Notes under the pieces: model-generated
Told to the model about the DNA's origin: nothing
The model's database searches: none
What the model saw: the letters and a program-made list of their open reading frames with translations, nothing else
Position numbers and translations under genes: made by a program
In this document: positions 1-7,805 of the stretch, in pieces
How the letters are laid out: every line of letters starts with the position of its first letter
How positions within the stretch are numbered: the first letter of the stretch is position 1
Assembly (NCBI GenBank): GCA_964542435.1
Contig: CAZIVE010000044.1
Span: 1-20,934 of the forward strand
Direction of reading: 5' to 3'
Source: CAZIVE01 sp964542435
GTDB taxonomy: Bacteria > Bacteroidota > Bacteroidia > Bacteroidales > Tannerellaceae
Length of the DNA: 20,934 nucleotides

Positions 1-7
1 GCATAAA

Positions 8-41
8 AAACGCCTCTGCAAATCGTGTTTGGGAGGCGTTT
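8..41 (-). terminator. Intrinsic terminator of the gyrB-sufE unit
   Basis: A 9-bp perfect inverted repeat (AAACGCCTC at 8-16, GAGGCGTTT at 33-41) encloses a 16-nt loop. Read on the minus strand the second arm runs into a stretch of T residues, as a rho-independent terminator should. It lies 17 bases past the sufE stop codon, so it probably ends the whole minus-strand transcript that begins at gyrB. Confidence 0.8.
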
Positions 42-58
42 CTGTTATTAGGTAAGGA

Positions 59-502
59 TTACTTTTCTTCGTTTTCCTTTTCTTTGGCACGGAAGGCGAG
101 CGCGTATAGGCGCATCTGCTTGACCATGGCGACAAGGCCGTTGGAGCGGGTAGGAGAGAGATGTTCTTTCAAACCTATCTTTTCGATGAAGTAAAGGTCG
201 GCGTCGAGGATCTCCTGCGGCGTGTGGTCAGAGAGAACGCGGATGAGCAGCGAGACGATACCCTTCACGATCACAGCATCACTTTCACCCAGGAAATGCA
301 GCCGACCGTCCACATAGTTGCATTGCAGCCAGACGCGGCTTTGGCAACCTTCGATGAGGTTGCTCTGTGTCTTGTATTTCTCATCCAGCGGCTCGAGCGA
401 GTTGCCCAGGTCGATGAGAAGTGCATATTTATCCATCCAGTCGTCGCTGATCGAGAAGTCCTCGATCACTTCGTCCTGAAGTTCGTTGATTGATTTTGCC
501 AT
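59..502 (-). CDS. sufE: SufE-family Fe-S cluster assembly sulfur acceptor
   Basis: SufE takes the persulfide sulfur from the cysteine desulfurase SufS and passes it to the SufBCD scaffold in the cytoplasm. The 147-residue protein has the usual SufE length. It shows the family's active-site stretch EGCQSRVW around Cys53, the sulfur-accepting cysteine, preceded by the typical N-terminal segment that ends in ...DEKYKTQSNLIEGC. A second recognisable block is the SRSNG-like stretch (LSPTRSNGL) near residues 115-123, followed by the C-terminal helix. There is no signal peptide. The gene is last in a tight minus-strand series (20 bases after the cyclase gene) and is followed at once by a terminator. 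No sufBCDS genes are visible here, so it must work with a Suf system encoded elsewhere. Identification is by family motif and length and is firm. Confidence 0.93.
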   Translation of the reverse strand: MAKSINELQDEVIEDFSISDDWMDKYALLIDLGNSLEPLDEKYKTQSNLIEGCQSRVWLQCNYVDGRLHFLGESDAVIVKGIVSLLIRVLSDHTPQEILDADLYFIEKIGLKEHLSPTRSNGLVAMVKQMRLYALAFRAKEKENEEK

Positions 503-522
503 TCTATGTCTTGTTTAAATCT

Positions 523-1527
523 TTATTTTTCACTGTAAATCACTTCCATTACGGTTTGTCCGACGGCTTTTAGCGTAGCACGGTCGATGTTTCCCATGTC
601 ATCACTGACCGTATGCCAGTGAGCGGCAAAGCCGGTTTGTGAACTCGGATCCAAGTTGATGATATCGATGCAGGGAATCTTGCGACCGCTCATGACGTAG
701 AGATGATCGTCTGTGATGGCACCGCCGGCGGTGTTCACGAAGTAGCTGTTGTAACCCAGATCCTGAGCTTTCGACCAGACGGTCTCAACGATAGGAGCGG
801 CTTTCTGAACGGACATCTCTTCGCGGTAGAACGTGGCGTTGCGTGCGCCGACCATGTCGAGCAGAATGCCGTATTTCGCTGTGTAGTTCGGTACGTGCGG
901 ATGTTTTGCCCAGAACTGTGTGCCGAGGCACCAGGAATCACCTGAGTAGCTTTTGGTCTCGAAGTCCGGGACGCCGTAGTCTTCAGAGTCGAAGAAGATG
1001 ATATCGACTCCTATCGTAGGTGCCTTGATGCTGATCTGTCGCGCAATCTCGAGCAGGACGGCTACACCGCTGGCTCCGTCATCGGCAGCGAGGATCGGCT
1101 TGTGATAGTTGGTCGTATCCGGATCGTGATCGGCAAAAGGACGGCTGTCCCAATGTGCGCACAGCAGAACACGATCTTTGCTGTCCGGATTATACGACCC
1201 GATGATGTTGACACTCTTGAGTTTTGTGCCATCGTAGGCTTTGAGTATGCAGTCCTGCATGTAGAGCTTGGCACCGAAACGGCTGAGCTGTTCCTCCAGA
1301 TATTTCGCACAGTTGTCATGTGCCTTCGTGTTGGGAACGCGCGGTCCGAATTTTACCTGTGCATCGGTGAAATAGTAGGCACTGTCGGCATTGAACTGCG
1401 GCGCATTGAACTGCACTGCCGGTTTGTCGTCAGCGGCGGTTTCCGTGCTGTTGCTTTTCTGTCCGCACGATGCCAGCGTGAGTGCGAGTATCATTGTAGC
1501 ATAAAACATGTTGGATTTCATTTTCAT
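523..1527 (-). CDS. Glutaminyl-peptide cyclotransferase (M28-fold), lipoprotein
   Basis: This is an M28-fold zinc enzyme of the bacterial type II glutaminyl cyclase kind, as described in oral Bacteroidetes. It would convert N-terminal Gln of exported proteins to pyroglutamate. The first 20 residues form a lipoprotein signal with lipobox LASC (Cys21), so the enzyme is anchored in the envelope facing the periplasm. Visible motifs are AHWDSRP at 124-130, AADDGASG with Asp149 as likely zinc ligand, DSEDYG at 180-185 (Glu182 likely the proton shuttle, Asp183 zinc), and HWHTVSDD at 303-310 (His305 likely zinc). Only one zinc-site set is expected in cyclases, and the HWHT motif resembles the WHT motif of human QC rather than that of plain aminopeptidases. 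The length, 334 residues, fits. It lies 18 bases after the secreted C26-M19 gene and 20 bases before sufE. The alternative is an M28 aminopeptidase; the cyclase reading is supported by the many +1 Gln secreted proteins in this window. Confidence 0.8.
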   Translation of the reverse strand: MKMKSNMFYATMILALTLASCGQKSNSTETAADDKPAVQFNAPQFNADSAYYFTDAQVKFGPRVPNTKAHDNCAKYLEEQLSRFGAKLYMQDCILKAYDGTKLKSVNIIGSYNPDSKDRVLLCAHWDSRPFADHDPDTTNYHKPILAADDGASGVAVLLEIARQISIKAPTIGVDIIFFDSEDYGVPDFETKSYSGDSWCLGTQFWAKHPHVPNYTAKYGILLDMVGARNATFYREEMSVQKAAPIVETVWSKAQDLGYNSYFVNTAGGAITDDHLYVMSGRKIPCIDIINLDPSSQTGFAAHWHTVSDDMGNIDRATLKAVGQTVMEVIYSEK

Positions 1528-1545
1528 ATTTCTGTTAGATATATA

Positions 1546-3381
1546 TTACTTAGCTGCAGCTGCCTGAACCTGACTGAGCACGCGCAGGAAGTTCCCGCCC
1601 CAAATCTTGGCGATATCCTGTTCGCTGTAGCCCCGTTCGAGCAGTTTGCACGTTATCTGGATCAGATCGTTGTCGCCTTCGCAGCCGATGACACCGCCGC
1701 CGCCGTCAAAGTCCGTGCCGATTCCCACGTGATCGATGCCGGCAACCTTCACGATATGGTCAATATGGTCTATGACATCCATCACGGAAGCGTTCTTATA
1801 ATCTTTATTGATATATCTGTCGAGGAAGCAAACCTGAACGACACCGCCGTTCTTGGCCAGAGCCTTCAGCTGTTCGTCGGTAAGATTGCGGTCGTGATCG
1901 CAGACGGCACGTGCGGAAGAATGTGAGCAGATGACGGGAACCGTCGAGAGCTTCATTACATCCCAGAAGGTGCTTTCGTTGGCATGCGACAGATCAACGA
2001 GAATACCGAGTCGGTTCATCTCCTTCACCACCTGTTCGCCAAACGGACTGAGTCCTTTCCATTCGTTCTTCGTATGAGTGGACGAATCGCAGATGTCGTT
2101 GTCATAGGAATGGCAGAGTGTGATATAATTCACGCCCATCGCCTTGAACTTGGCAATGTTGGCGAGATCTTTCCCGATGCCGTAGCCATTCTCGATGCCG
2201 ATGAAGAAGGCCCGTTTGCCTTCGGATTTGAGTTTCTTGAAGTCAGCTTCCGTGATGGCAATGCCACAGATGTCGCTGTTCTGTTCCACCTGCTTGTGAA
2301 TGCCTTGGATCAGTCCCGTAACGTCGGCAACGGCTTTCAGCAGAGAGGCCTCGTCGCGTGCTTTCTGTCCGATGAAGGCAGCCAGAAACTGTCCGTCAAG
2401 ACAGCCCTCTTCCATCTTCGGAACGTTTACCATATTCTTTTCGCGCTTCGAGATGTCGAATCCTGGTTTTCTGAACCAGAGCGGAGCATCCGTATGGGTA
2501 TCGATGGAGAGAATGCGTTTGTGCAGTTCGCGAGCCTCATGATAAATTCGGGCTTTGCCTACGAGGAAGCGGAAGAGCTTCAGCATTGTGCTGTCGCCGC
2601 CGATGGTCATCTGTTCGGGATGCCATTGCACGCCCATGACCGGACGATTGGGCCAGCCTTCGAAAGCCTCGGGAATACTGTCGGAAGCATAAGCCACGAT
2701 CCGCATTCCGGGAGCGATGGATTTGATAGCCAGATGATGAAATGAATTGACGACAAGAGAATCTTTTCCCAGTATCGATTCCAAAACAGAACCCTTCGCA
2801 ATGGTGACCGAATGAGAACCCTGCGGTCCCGGAAGACTCTGTACATGCTTGATCGCATTTGGCTTCTGTGAAGGAATATCCTGATAAAGCGTTCCTCCGA
2901 GCGCCACGTTCAGAATCTGCAAGCCACGGCAAATGCCGAGGATCGGGATGTTACGTTCCGTAGCGATGCGGATGATCTTCATTTCGTTCATGTCACGTAC
3001 CGGATCGACTGTGCCCAACTGCTGGCGCGGTTGCTCGTTATACCAAAGCGGATTGACATCTTCGCCGCCCGTGAGGATAATCCCGTCGAGACGAGAGAGA
3101 ATGTCACGCAAAGTCTGAGCATTGGTAACGGCCGGAATAATGACCGGAGCGCCTCCTGCTTCGAGAACGGAGATGATGTAAGCGCCACCCAACTGTGCTG
3201 CGTTGTCTTTCTGATTACATGTCAAACCGATGAGCGGAGCAGCTTCGTGGCGGAAGTTGAATTCGGTTGAATCGGTGGCATCATTCAGGTTCTTCAGATT
3301 GGCATTGTAGCTGCCGGGATTCTGTGCACAAGCTCCTTGGATCAGGAAGTACACAATGGAAATGAGCCAGATCTTTTTCAT
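1546..3381 (-). CDS. Secreted C26 gamma-glutamyl hydrolase / M19 dipeptidase fusion
   Basis: A 611-residue protein joining two enzymes. Residues about 48-275 are a class I glutamine-amidotransferase-like C26 (PuuD type) domain, with nucleophile Cys151 in GICRG and His254/Glu256 in VQWHPE. Residues about 285-605 are an M19 membrane-dipeptidase domain with the expected zinc residues: His296 and Asp298 in DTHTD, bridging Glu397 in GIENG, His466 in LSHA, His487 in CSHS, and Asp557 in GTDFDG. I chose the ATG at 3381 because it opens a clean signal peptide (hydrophobic core, A-C-A before Gln20) and sits 8 bases after the stop of the upstream paralogue; a start further upstream would overlap that gene and bury the signal. 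The protein would cleave gamma-glutamyl bonds and dipeptides in the periplasm. The real substrate (glutathione-like peptides, dietary gamma-glutamyl peptides or cell-wall peptides) cannot be told from sequence. Confidence 0.87.
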   Translation of the reverse strand: MKKIWLISIVYFLIQGACAQNPGSYNANLKNLNDATDSTEFNFRHEAAPLIGLTCNQKDNAAQLGGAYIISVLEAGGAPVIIPAVTNAQTLRDILSRLDGIILTGGEDVNPLWYNEQPRQQLGTVDPVRDMNEMKIIRIATERNIPILGICRGLQILNVALGGTLYQDIPSQKPNAIKHVQSLPGPQGSHSVTIAKGSVLESILGKDSLVVNSFHHLAIKSIAPGMRIVAYASDSIPEAFEGWPNRPVMGVQWHPEQMTIGGDSTMLKLFRFLVGKARIYHEARELHKRILSIDTHTDAPLWFRKPGFDISKREKNMVNVPKMEEGCLDGQFLAAFIGQKARDEASLLKAVADVTGLIQGIHKQVEQNSDICGIAITEADFKKLKSEGKRAFFIGIENGYGIGKDLANIAKFKAMGVNYITLCHSYDNDICDSSTHTKNEWKGLSPFGEQVVKEMNRLGILVDLSHANESTFWDVMKLSTVPVICSHSSARAVCDHDRNLTDEQLKALAKNGGVVQVCFLDRYINKDYKNASVMDVIDHIDHIVKVAGIDHVGIGTDFDGGGGVIGCEGDNDLIQITCKLLERGYSEQDIAKIWGGNFLRVLSQVQAAAAK

Positions 3382-3389
3382 GTCGTCTG

Positions 3390-5096
3390 TTATTTGTTGG
3401 CTGCGGATTGGACGTCGTTCATCACGCGCATCCAGTTGCCGCCCCATATTTTACGTATATCTGCTTCCGAGAATCCCTCTTTGAGGAGAGAGGTCGTTAT
3501 ATTAATCAGTTCGTTGCTTGCGCGGCAGCCAATCAGTTCACCGTCACCGTCGAAGTCCGAACCGATGCCGATATAATCGGTACCGATTAATTCGGCAATG
3601 TGACAGATGTGTCGGATGGCGTCGCTGAGGGAAGCCTTTTCGGCATCGGAATTGATGAATCCTTTGTATAGGCAGAGTTGAACTACCCCGTTTTTCTGAG
3701 CCAATGCCTTCAGCTGTTCGTCCGTAAGATTGCGTGGATGATCGCAGAGTGCGCGGGCTGCGGAATGAGATGCGACAATGGGCACGTTGCTCGTCTCGAT
3801 AGCATCCCAGAAGGTGCTTTCAGCTGTATGTGAGATATCCACCATGATGCCAAAACGGTTCATCTCGTGGACAACCTCTTTGCCGAACGGACTGAGTCCG
3901 TTCCATTCCGGACCGTCGGCGGCTGAGTCGCAGATGTCGTTGTTGCCGTTATGGCAAAGCGTGATATAAGTGACACCCATTTTGGCGAATGTCTCTATAT
4001 TCTTCAGATTCTTTCCGATGGCGTAACCGTTTTCGATTCCCATCAGGATAGCCTTCTTTCCCTCTTTCTTCAGTCGGATGAGGTCGTCGGCAGTCGTCGC
4101 GATTCCCATCCGTTTGGGATAAAGCTTTTCCTGGTTGCGGACTGCAACCAGTCGAGCCATGGCGTAGTCGTAAGCTGCCTGAAGCGATTCATCGTCGCGT
4201 TTGCCTTGTGCAATGTAGGCAGCCATGTAGGTGGCGTCAATCCGTCCTTCGCTCATGAGCGACAGATTGACTTTCCCTCCTGCTTTGACGCCGATGTTGA
4301 GATTATCAGGAAATACGTAGGGCGTATCGGTATGCGAATCGAGCGTGATGATGCGGTGATGCAGCTCCTTTGCCTGACGGAACACGCGGGCATTCTCCAC
4401 TTCATAGCGGAAAAGCTTGAGCGCCTGTTCGTCATCGACAGAAGCAAATCCTTCCGGATGCCACTGCACACTAAATATATCTCTTTCGGGATGTTCTATG
4501 CCTTCGTTGATTCCATCGGGAGCCACAGCCGAACTTACAAATTCCGGTGCAACATCCTTCACTGCCTGATGGTGGAAAGAGTTCACCTGAAGCGTCTCTG
4601 CGCCGTCCAATATCTTGGAAAGCTTTGTCCCGTCGGTGATCTTCACGCTGTGCGAAGCCTGTGTACGAGGCATCGACTGGCTGTGCTTGAGGACGCCGGG
4701 TTTCTGCGAGTTGATGTCCTGATAGATCGTTCCGCCGAAGAAGACGTTGATCAGTTGATGGCCGCGGCAGATGCCCATGACGGGAAGTTGCCTGTCCGTG
4801 GCAAGTCTGAGGATCAGCAGATCGTATTGGTCGCGCACCGAGTCCACATCCTGCAATTGGGGAATAGGCTCTTCATGCAGAAAGAGCGGATTGATGTCGC
4901 CACCTCCGCTCAGGATCAGTCCGTCGAGACTGTCTATAATTTCTGTCAGTGCCTCCTCGTCGGTGATGACGGGAATGAGCACGGGAGCTCCGCCGGCCTT
5001 GACCACCGAATTCACGTAGGTGTCGGCGATGCAGGAAAGGTCATCCTTATGGTTTGCGGAGATCCCGATGCGAGGTTTATGCGTCGATGTTGGCAT
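3390..5096 (-). CDS. Cytoplasmic C26 / M19 dipeptidase fusion, paralogue
   Basis: A 568-residue protein with the same two-domain layout as its downstream neighbour. It has a C26 domain (about 8-235; Cys110 in GICRG, His213/Glu215 in VQWHPE) and an M19 zinc dipeptidase domain (about 245-560; His255, Asp257, Glu355 in GIENG, His423, His444, Asp514 in GSDFDG). All key residues of both domains are kept, so both halves are probably active. The likely start at 5096 (MPTSTHKPRIG) overlaps the gyrB 3' end by 20 bases. A longer start at 5144 would overlap by 68 bases and adds no signal-like segment. With either start no signal peptide is seen, so this copy probably stays in the cytoplasm while the copy 8 bases downstream is exported. 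It is part of the gyrB transcription unit by spacing. The two copies look like a tandem duplication followed by change of location. Confidence 0.85.
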   Translation of the reverse strand: MPTSTHKPRIGISANHKDDLSCIADTYVNSVVKAGGAPVLIPVITDEEALTEIIDSLDGLILSGGGDINPLFLHEEPIPQLQDVDSVRDQYDLLILRLATDRQLPVMGICRGHQLINVFFGGTIYQDINSQKPGVLKHSQSMPRTQASHSVKITDGTKLSKILDGAETLQVNSFHHQAVKDVAPEFVSSAVAPDGINEGIEHPERDIFSVQWHPEGFASVDDEQALKLFRYEVENARVFRQAKELHHRIITLDSHTDTPYVFPDNLNIGVKAGGKVNLSLMSEGRIDATYMAAYIAQGKRDDESLQAAYDYAMARLVAVRNQEKLYPKRMGIATTADDLIRLKKEGKKAILMGIENGYAIGKNLKNIETFAKMGVTYITLCHNGNNDICDSAADGPEWNGLSPFGKEVVHEMNRFGIMVDISHTAESTFWDAIETSNVPIVASHSAARALCDHPRNLTDEQLKALAQKNGVVQLCLYKGFINSDAEKASLSDAIRHICHIAELIGTDYIGIGSDFDGDGELIGCRASNELINITTSLLKEGFSEADIRKIWGGNWMRVMNDVQSAANK

Positions 5097-7035
5097 AAGT
5101 CGCGTTCTCCTCGATGAATTCGCGGCGTGGGCCGACATCTTCACCCATCAGCATGCTGAATATCTGGTCAGCCTCTGCGGCACTCTCCAAAGTAATCTGT
5201 TTCAGTGTACGGTTGGCTGGATTCATGGTCGTGTCCCAAAGCTGGTGATCGTTCATCTCACCCAAACCTTTGTAACGCTGTGTATGAATCTGGTTCTCCA
5301 GACCGCCACCGTATTTGTCGATGAAAGCCTGACGCTGCTGGTCGGTCCAGCAGTATTCCTCGATCTTGTTCTTCTTGCACAGATAAAGCGGCGGCGTAGC
5401 CAGATAGACATAGCCTCGTTCGATGAGTGCACGCATGCGGCGGAAGAAGAAGGTAAGGATCAATGTGGCGATATGTGCACCGTCCACATCGGCATCGGTC
5501 ATGATGATCACCTTGTGATAACGAACCTTACTCAAGTTCAATTCCTTGGGATCTTCTTCTGTTCCGATGGTCACGCCCATAGCGCGATATATATTCTGAA
5601 TTTCTTCGCTTTCAAATACACGATGGTCCATTGCTTTCTCCACGTTCAGAATCTTACCTCTCAACGGAAGGATAGCCTGATAGGTGCGGTCGCGGCCCTG
5701 TTTAGCCGTACCACCTGCAGAATCACCCTCGACGAGGAAGAGTTCACATTCGGCAGGATCTTTCGATGAACAGTCGGCCAGTTTGCCGGGAAGTCCGCCG
5801 CCACTCAGCGGAGACTTGCGCTGTACCATTTCACGAGCCTTGCGGGCAGCCTGACGAGCTTGCGCAGCGAGGATCACCTTATCGACGATGATCTTTGCTT
5901 CTCTCGGATGTTCCTCCAGGTAATAACCTAGAGCTTCACTGATGGCATTCTGAACGGCACCGGCCACTTCGCTGTTGCCCAGCTTGGTCTTGGTCTGTCC
6001 TTCAAACTGCGGCTCAGCAACTTTGATGGAAATGACAGCGGTCAGTCCTTCGCGGAAGTCATCGCCCAGAATCTCGACCTTGGCCTTTTCCAGCAGTTTG
6101 GAGTCGTCCGCATATTTCTTCAACGTACGAGTCAGTCCGGCGCGGAATCCGGCAACGTGCGTACCACCTTCGATGGTGTTGATATCGTTTACATACGAGA
6201 ATACACTTTCATTATAGGAGGTGTTGTAGGTCATGGCAACCTCGACAGGTACGCCCTGCTTCTCCGTTACGATGTGGATGACATCGGGAATAAGCTCCTC
6301 TTTAGACTGATCGATGTAATGGACGAATTCTTTCAATCCCTCTTTGGAATGGAAGACATCGCTGCGATACGAACCATCAGCCTTCTTGACACGTTTGTCG
6401 GTCAATGTCAGCGTAATGCCTGCATTGAGGTAGGCCAGTTCGCGAAGACGGGTAGCGAGGATCTCATATTTATATTCTGTCGTTGTGAAGATTGTGTCGT
6501 CGGGAAGGAATGTGATGCGTGTACCTGTAGAATGAGATTCACCGGTCACTTCCAGTCCGTGAGTTGGTTTGCCAAAGGCGAATTCCATCATGTAGAGCTT
6601 CCCGTTGCGTCGAACTTCCGCTTTCATGTATTTGGAAAGAGCATTCACGCAAGATACACCGACGCCGTGCAGACCACCGGAAACCTTGTAGGAACCTTTA
6701 TCGAATTTACCGCCGGCATGAAGTACGGTCAATACCAGCTCGAGGGCAGAAATACCCTCTTTCTCATGGATGTCCACAGGAATACCACGACCGTTATCCG
6801 ATACTTCTATTGATCCGTTTTCTCCAATTACAACTTCAATATGGTCGCAAAATCCAGCAAGAGCTTCGTCGATGGAGTTGTCCACAACCTCATAAACGAG
6901 GTGATGCAACCCTTTTTCACTGATGTCGCCGATATACATGGCAGGACGTTTGCGCACTGCCTCAAGACCTTCCAGCACTTGAATACTCTCCGCTGAATAG
7001 TCGGATGAGGCATTTTTCTTTTCTTCATCAATCAT
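5077..7035 (-). CDS. gyrB: DNA gyrase subunit B
   Basis: GyrB is the ATPase subunit that, with GyrA, introduces negative supercoils into DNA. The 652-residue protein is of the short type without the large insertion of E. coli GyrB. In order it shows the GHKL ATPase site (EVVDNSIDEA at 49-58 with Glu49 and Asn53; DNGRGIP at 80-86; glycine-rich GGLHGVGVS at 120-128), the transducer domain, and the Toprim domain (EGDSAGG at 436-442 with Glu436, and DADVD at 514-518 for the metal). The C-terminal QRYKGLGEMN motif is at 586-595. ParE is the main alternative; the N-terminal YSAESIQVLEGLEAVRKRP and the overall length are those of GyrB. It is first in a five-gene minus-strand unit; its last 20 bases overlap the next gene's proposed start. 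Confidence 0.96.
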   Translation of the reverse strand: MIDEEKKNASSDYSAESIQVLEGLEAVRKRPAMYIGDISEKGLHHLVYEVVDNSIDEALAGFCDHIEVVIGENGSIEVSDNGRGIPVDIHEKEGISALELVLTVLHAGGKFDKGSYKVSGGLHGVGVSCVNALSKYMKAEVRRNGKLYMMEFAFGKPTHGLEVTGESHSTGTRITFLPDDTIFTTTEYKYEILATRLRELAYLNAGITLTLTDKRVKKADGSYRSDVFHSKEGLKEFVHYIDQSKEELIPDVIHIVTEKQGVPVEVAMTYNTSYNESVFSYVNDINTIEGGTHVAGFRAGLTRTLKKYADDSKLLEKAKVEILGDDFREGLTAVISIKVAEPQFEGQTKTKLGNSEVAGAVQNAISEALGYYLEEHPREAKIIVDKVILAAQARQAARKAREMVQRKSPLSGGGLPGKLADCSSKDPAECELFLVEGDSAGGTAKQGRDRTYQAILPLRGKILNVEKAMDHRVFESEEIQNIYRAMGVTIGTEEDPKELNLSKVRYHKVIIMTDADVDGAHIATLILTFFFRRMRALIERGYVYLATPPLYLCKKNKIEEYCWTDQQRQAFIDKYGGGLENQIHTQRYKGLGEMNDHQLWDTTMNPANRTLKQITLESAAEADQIFSMLMGEDVGPRREFIEENATYANIDA

Positions 7036-7106
7036 AATTAAATCTTTTATTGGAATGGGCCATCTTCAGCCCCTTCAGTAATTATTCTGCTTTTTGAATT
7101 AACGAG

Positions 7107-7114
7107 CAAATATA
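7107..7114 (-). promoter_or_regulatory. Bacteroidetes -7 box for gyrB
   Basis: Read on the minus strand the bases are TATATTTG, an exact match to TAnnTTTG. Transcription would start near 7100, giving a leader of about 65 bases before gyrB. No convincing -33 TTG is seen, but the scaffold gap begins only 20 bases further upstream. Confidence 0.55.
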
Positions 7115-7134
7115 GCTATTTTTTGGGACATGGT

Positions 7135-7234
7135 NNNNNNNNNNNNNNNNNNNNNNNNNNNNNNNNNNNNNNNNNNNNNNNNNNNNNNNNNNNNNNNNNN
7201 NNNNNNNNNNNNNNNNNNNNNNNNNNNNNNNNNN
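7135..7234. other. Assembly gap of 100 N
   Basis: Exactly 100 unknown bases, the conventional placeholder for a scaffold join of unknown size. The true distance between gyrB and the tRNA-Glu/rpsT cluster, and any gene between them, cannot be known from this window. Confidence 0.99.
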
Positions 7235-7256
7235 TTTTCACAGTAGTCCCAATAAT

Positions 7257-7296
7257 TTTTAACCACGGTTGAAAAAAGTTTCAACCATGGTTAAAA
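7257..7296. repeat. Long inverted repeat beside the gap
   Basis: Two 18-base arms (7257-7274 and 7279-7296) pair at 17 of 18 positions around a 4-base loop. Each arm contains a 10-base near- or fully palindromic core (AACCACGGTT and AACCATGGTT). On the plus strand it is followed by a T-rich stretch, so it could be an AT-rich terminator for a gene lost in the gap. The double palindrome would also suit a dispersed repeat or a protein-binding site. Confidence 0.6.
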
Positions 7297-7365
7297 CTTT
7301 TTTGTTGTTTGTGATACGAAGGACCGCATAAATGAATTTTTCTTTTTTCAAATGAGAACATAAAA

Positions 7366-7397
7366 AAAGAGACAAAGCCTAAACGCTTTATCTCTTT
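7366..7397 (-). terminator. Intrinsic terminator after tRNA-Glu
   Basis: Thirteen-base arms (7366-7378 and 7385-7397) pair with one mismatch around a 6-base loop. On the minus strand the stem runs into CTCTTTTTTT. It lies about 30 bases past the 3' end of the first tRNA-Glu gene and should end the tRNA-Glu / rpsT / tRNA-Glu transcript. Confidence 0.75.
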
Positions 7398-7429
7398 AAC
7401 TCGTTCATAAGATTCACGTGCTCACCAAG

Positions 7430-7501
7430 TAGCCCGGGGGAGAATCGAACTCCCATTTCAAGAATGAAAATCTTGCGTCCTAACCGGTAGACGACCGGGC
7501 C
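7430..7501 (-). tRNA. tRNA-Glu (UUC), copy 1
   Basis: A 72-base cloverleaf read on the minus strand. The acceptor stem is GGCCCGG with CCGGGCT (closing pair G-U), the D arm is TCGTCTACCGGTTAGGA, and the anticodon stem is CAAGA/TCTTG around loop TTTTCAT with anticodon TTC. The T arm is GGGAG TTCGATT CTCCC, and A is the discriminator. CCA is not encoded. It is identical over its length to the copy at 7806-7877. Confidence 0.95.
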
Positions 7502-7517
7502 GGAACTCTGTTTCGTT

Positions 7518-7772
7518 CTATGCTAACTTGTTGACGTGCTTAGCCAGCTTCGACTTCAGATTGGCAGCTTTATTCTTGTGAATAACGTGTCTCTTTGCCA
7601 GTTTGTCAAGCAATGAACACAGCTTCGGATACATTTCTTTAGCCTCTGCTTTATCTTCTGTTGCACGAAGTTTGCGCATAGCGTTTCTTGCAGTCTTGGC
7701 ATAATATCTGTTATGCAGCTGTCTAACGCTTGTCTGTCTGATTCTCTTAATAGATGACTTGTGATTTGCCAT
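7518..7772 (-). CDS. rpsT: 30S ribosomal protein S20
   Basis: S20 is a primary 16S rRNA-binding protein of the small subunit. The 84-residue, very basic, Lys/Arg/Ala-rich, all-helical sequence begins MANHKSSIKRIRQ, the usual S20 start, and contains the typical C-terminal block HKNKAANLKSKLAKHVNKL. Length is normal for the family. The gene is placed between two identical tRNA-Glu genes, 16 bases from the downstream one and 33 bases from the upstream one, so all three are probably cut from one primary transcript. Confidence 0.96.
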   Translation of the reverse strand: MANHKSSIKRIRQTSVRQLHNRYYAKTARNAMRKLRATEDKAEAKEMYPKLCSLLDKLAKRHVIHKNKAANLKSKLAKHVNKLA

Positions 7773-7805
7773 TTTTTACTATACTAATTTATTTATCTTC
7801 CTTTG

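Noticed and set aside
1102..1926. Plus-strand frame of 274 codons opposite the cyclase and secreted peptidase genes
   Set aside because: It lies wholly antisense to two genes with clear catalytic motifs and shows no protein-family features of its own.
3382..3447. N-terminal extension of the secreted C26-M19 protein
   Set aside because: A start at 3447 would overlap the upstream gene and put 22 charged residues before the signal peptide; the ATG at 3381 is better.
3951..5117. Plus-strand frame of 388 codons opposite the cytoplasmic C26-M19 gene
   Set aside because: Long, but fully antisense to a gene with two intact enzyme domains; composition (many Cys, His, Arg) is that of a shadow frame.
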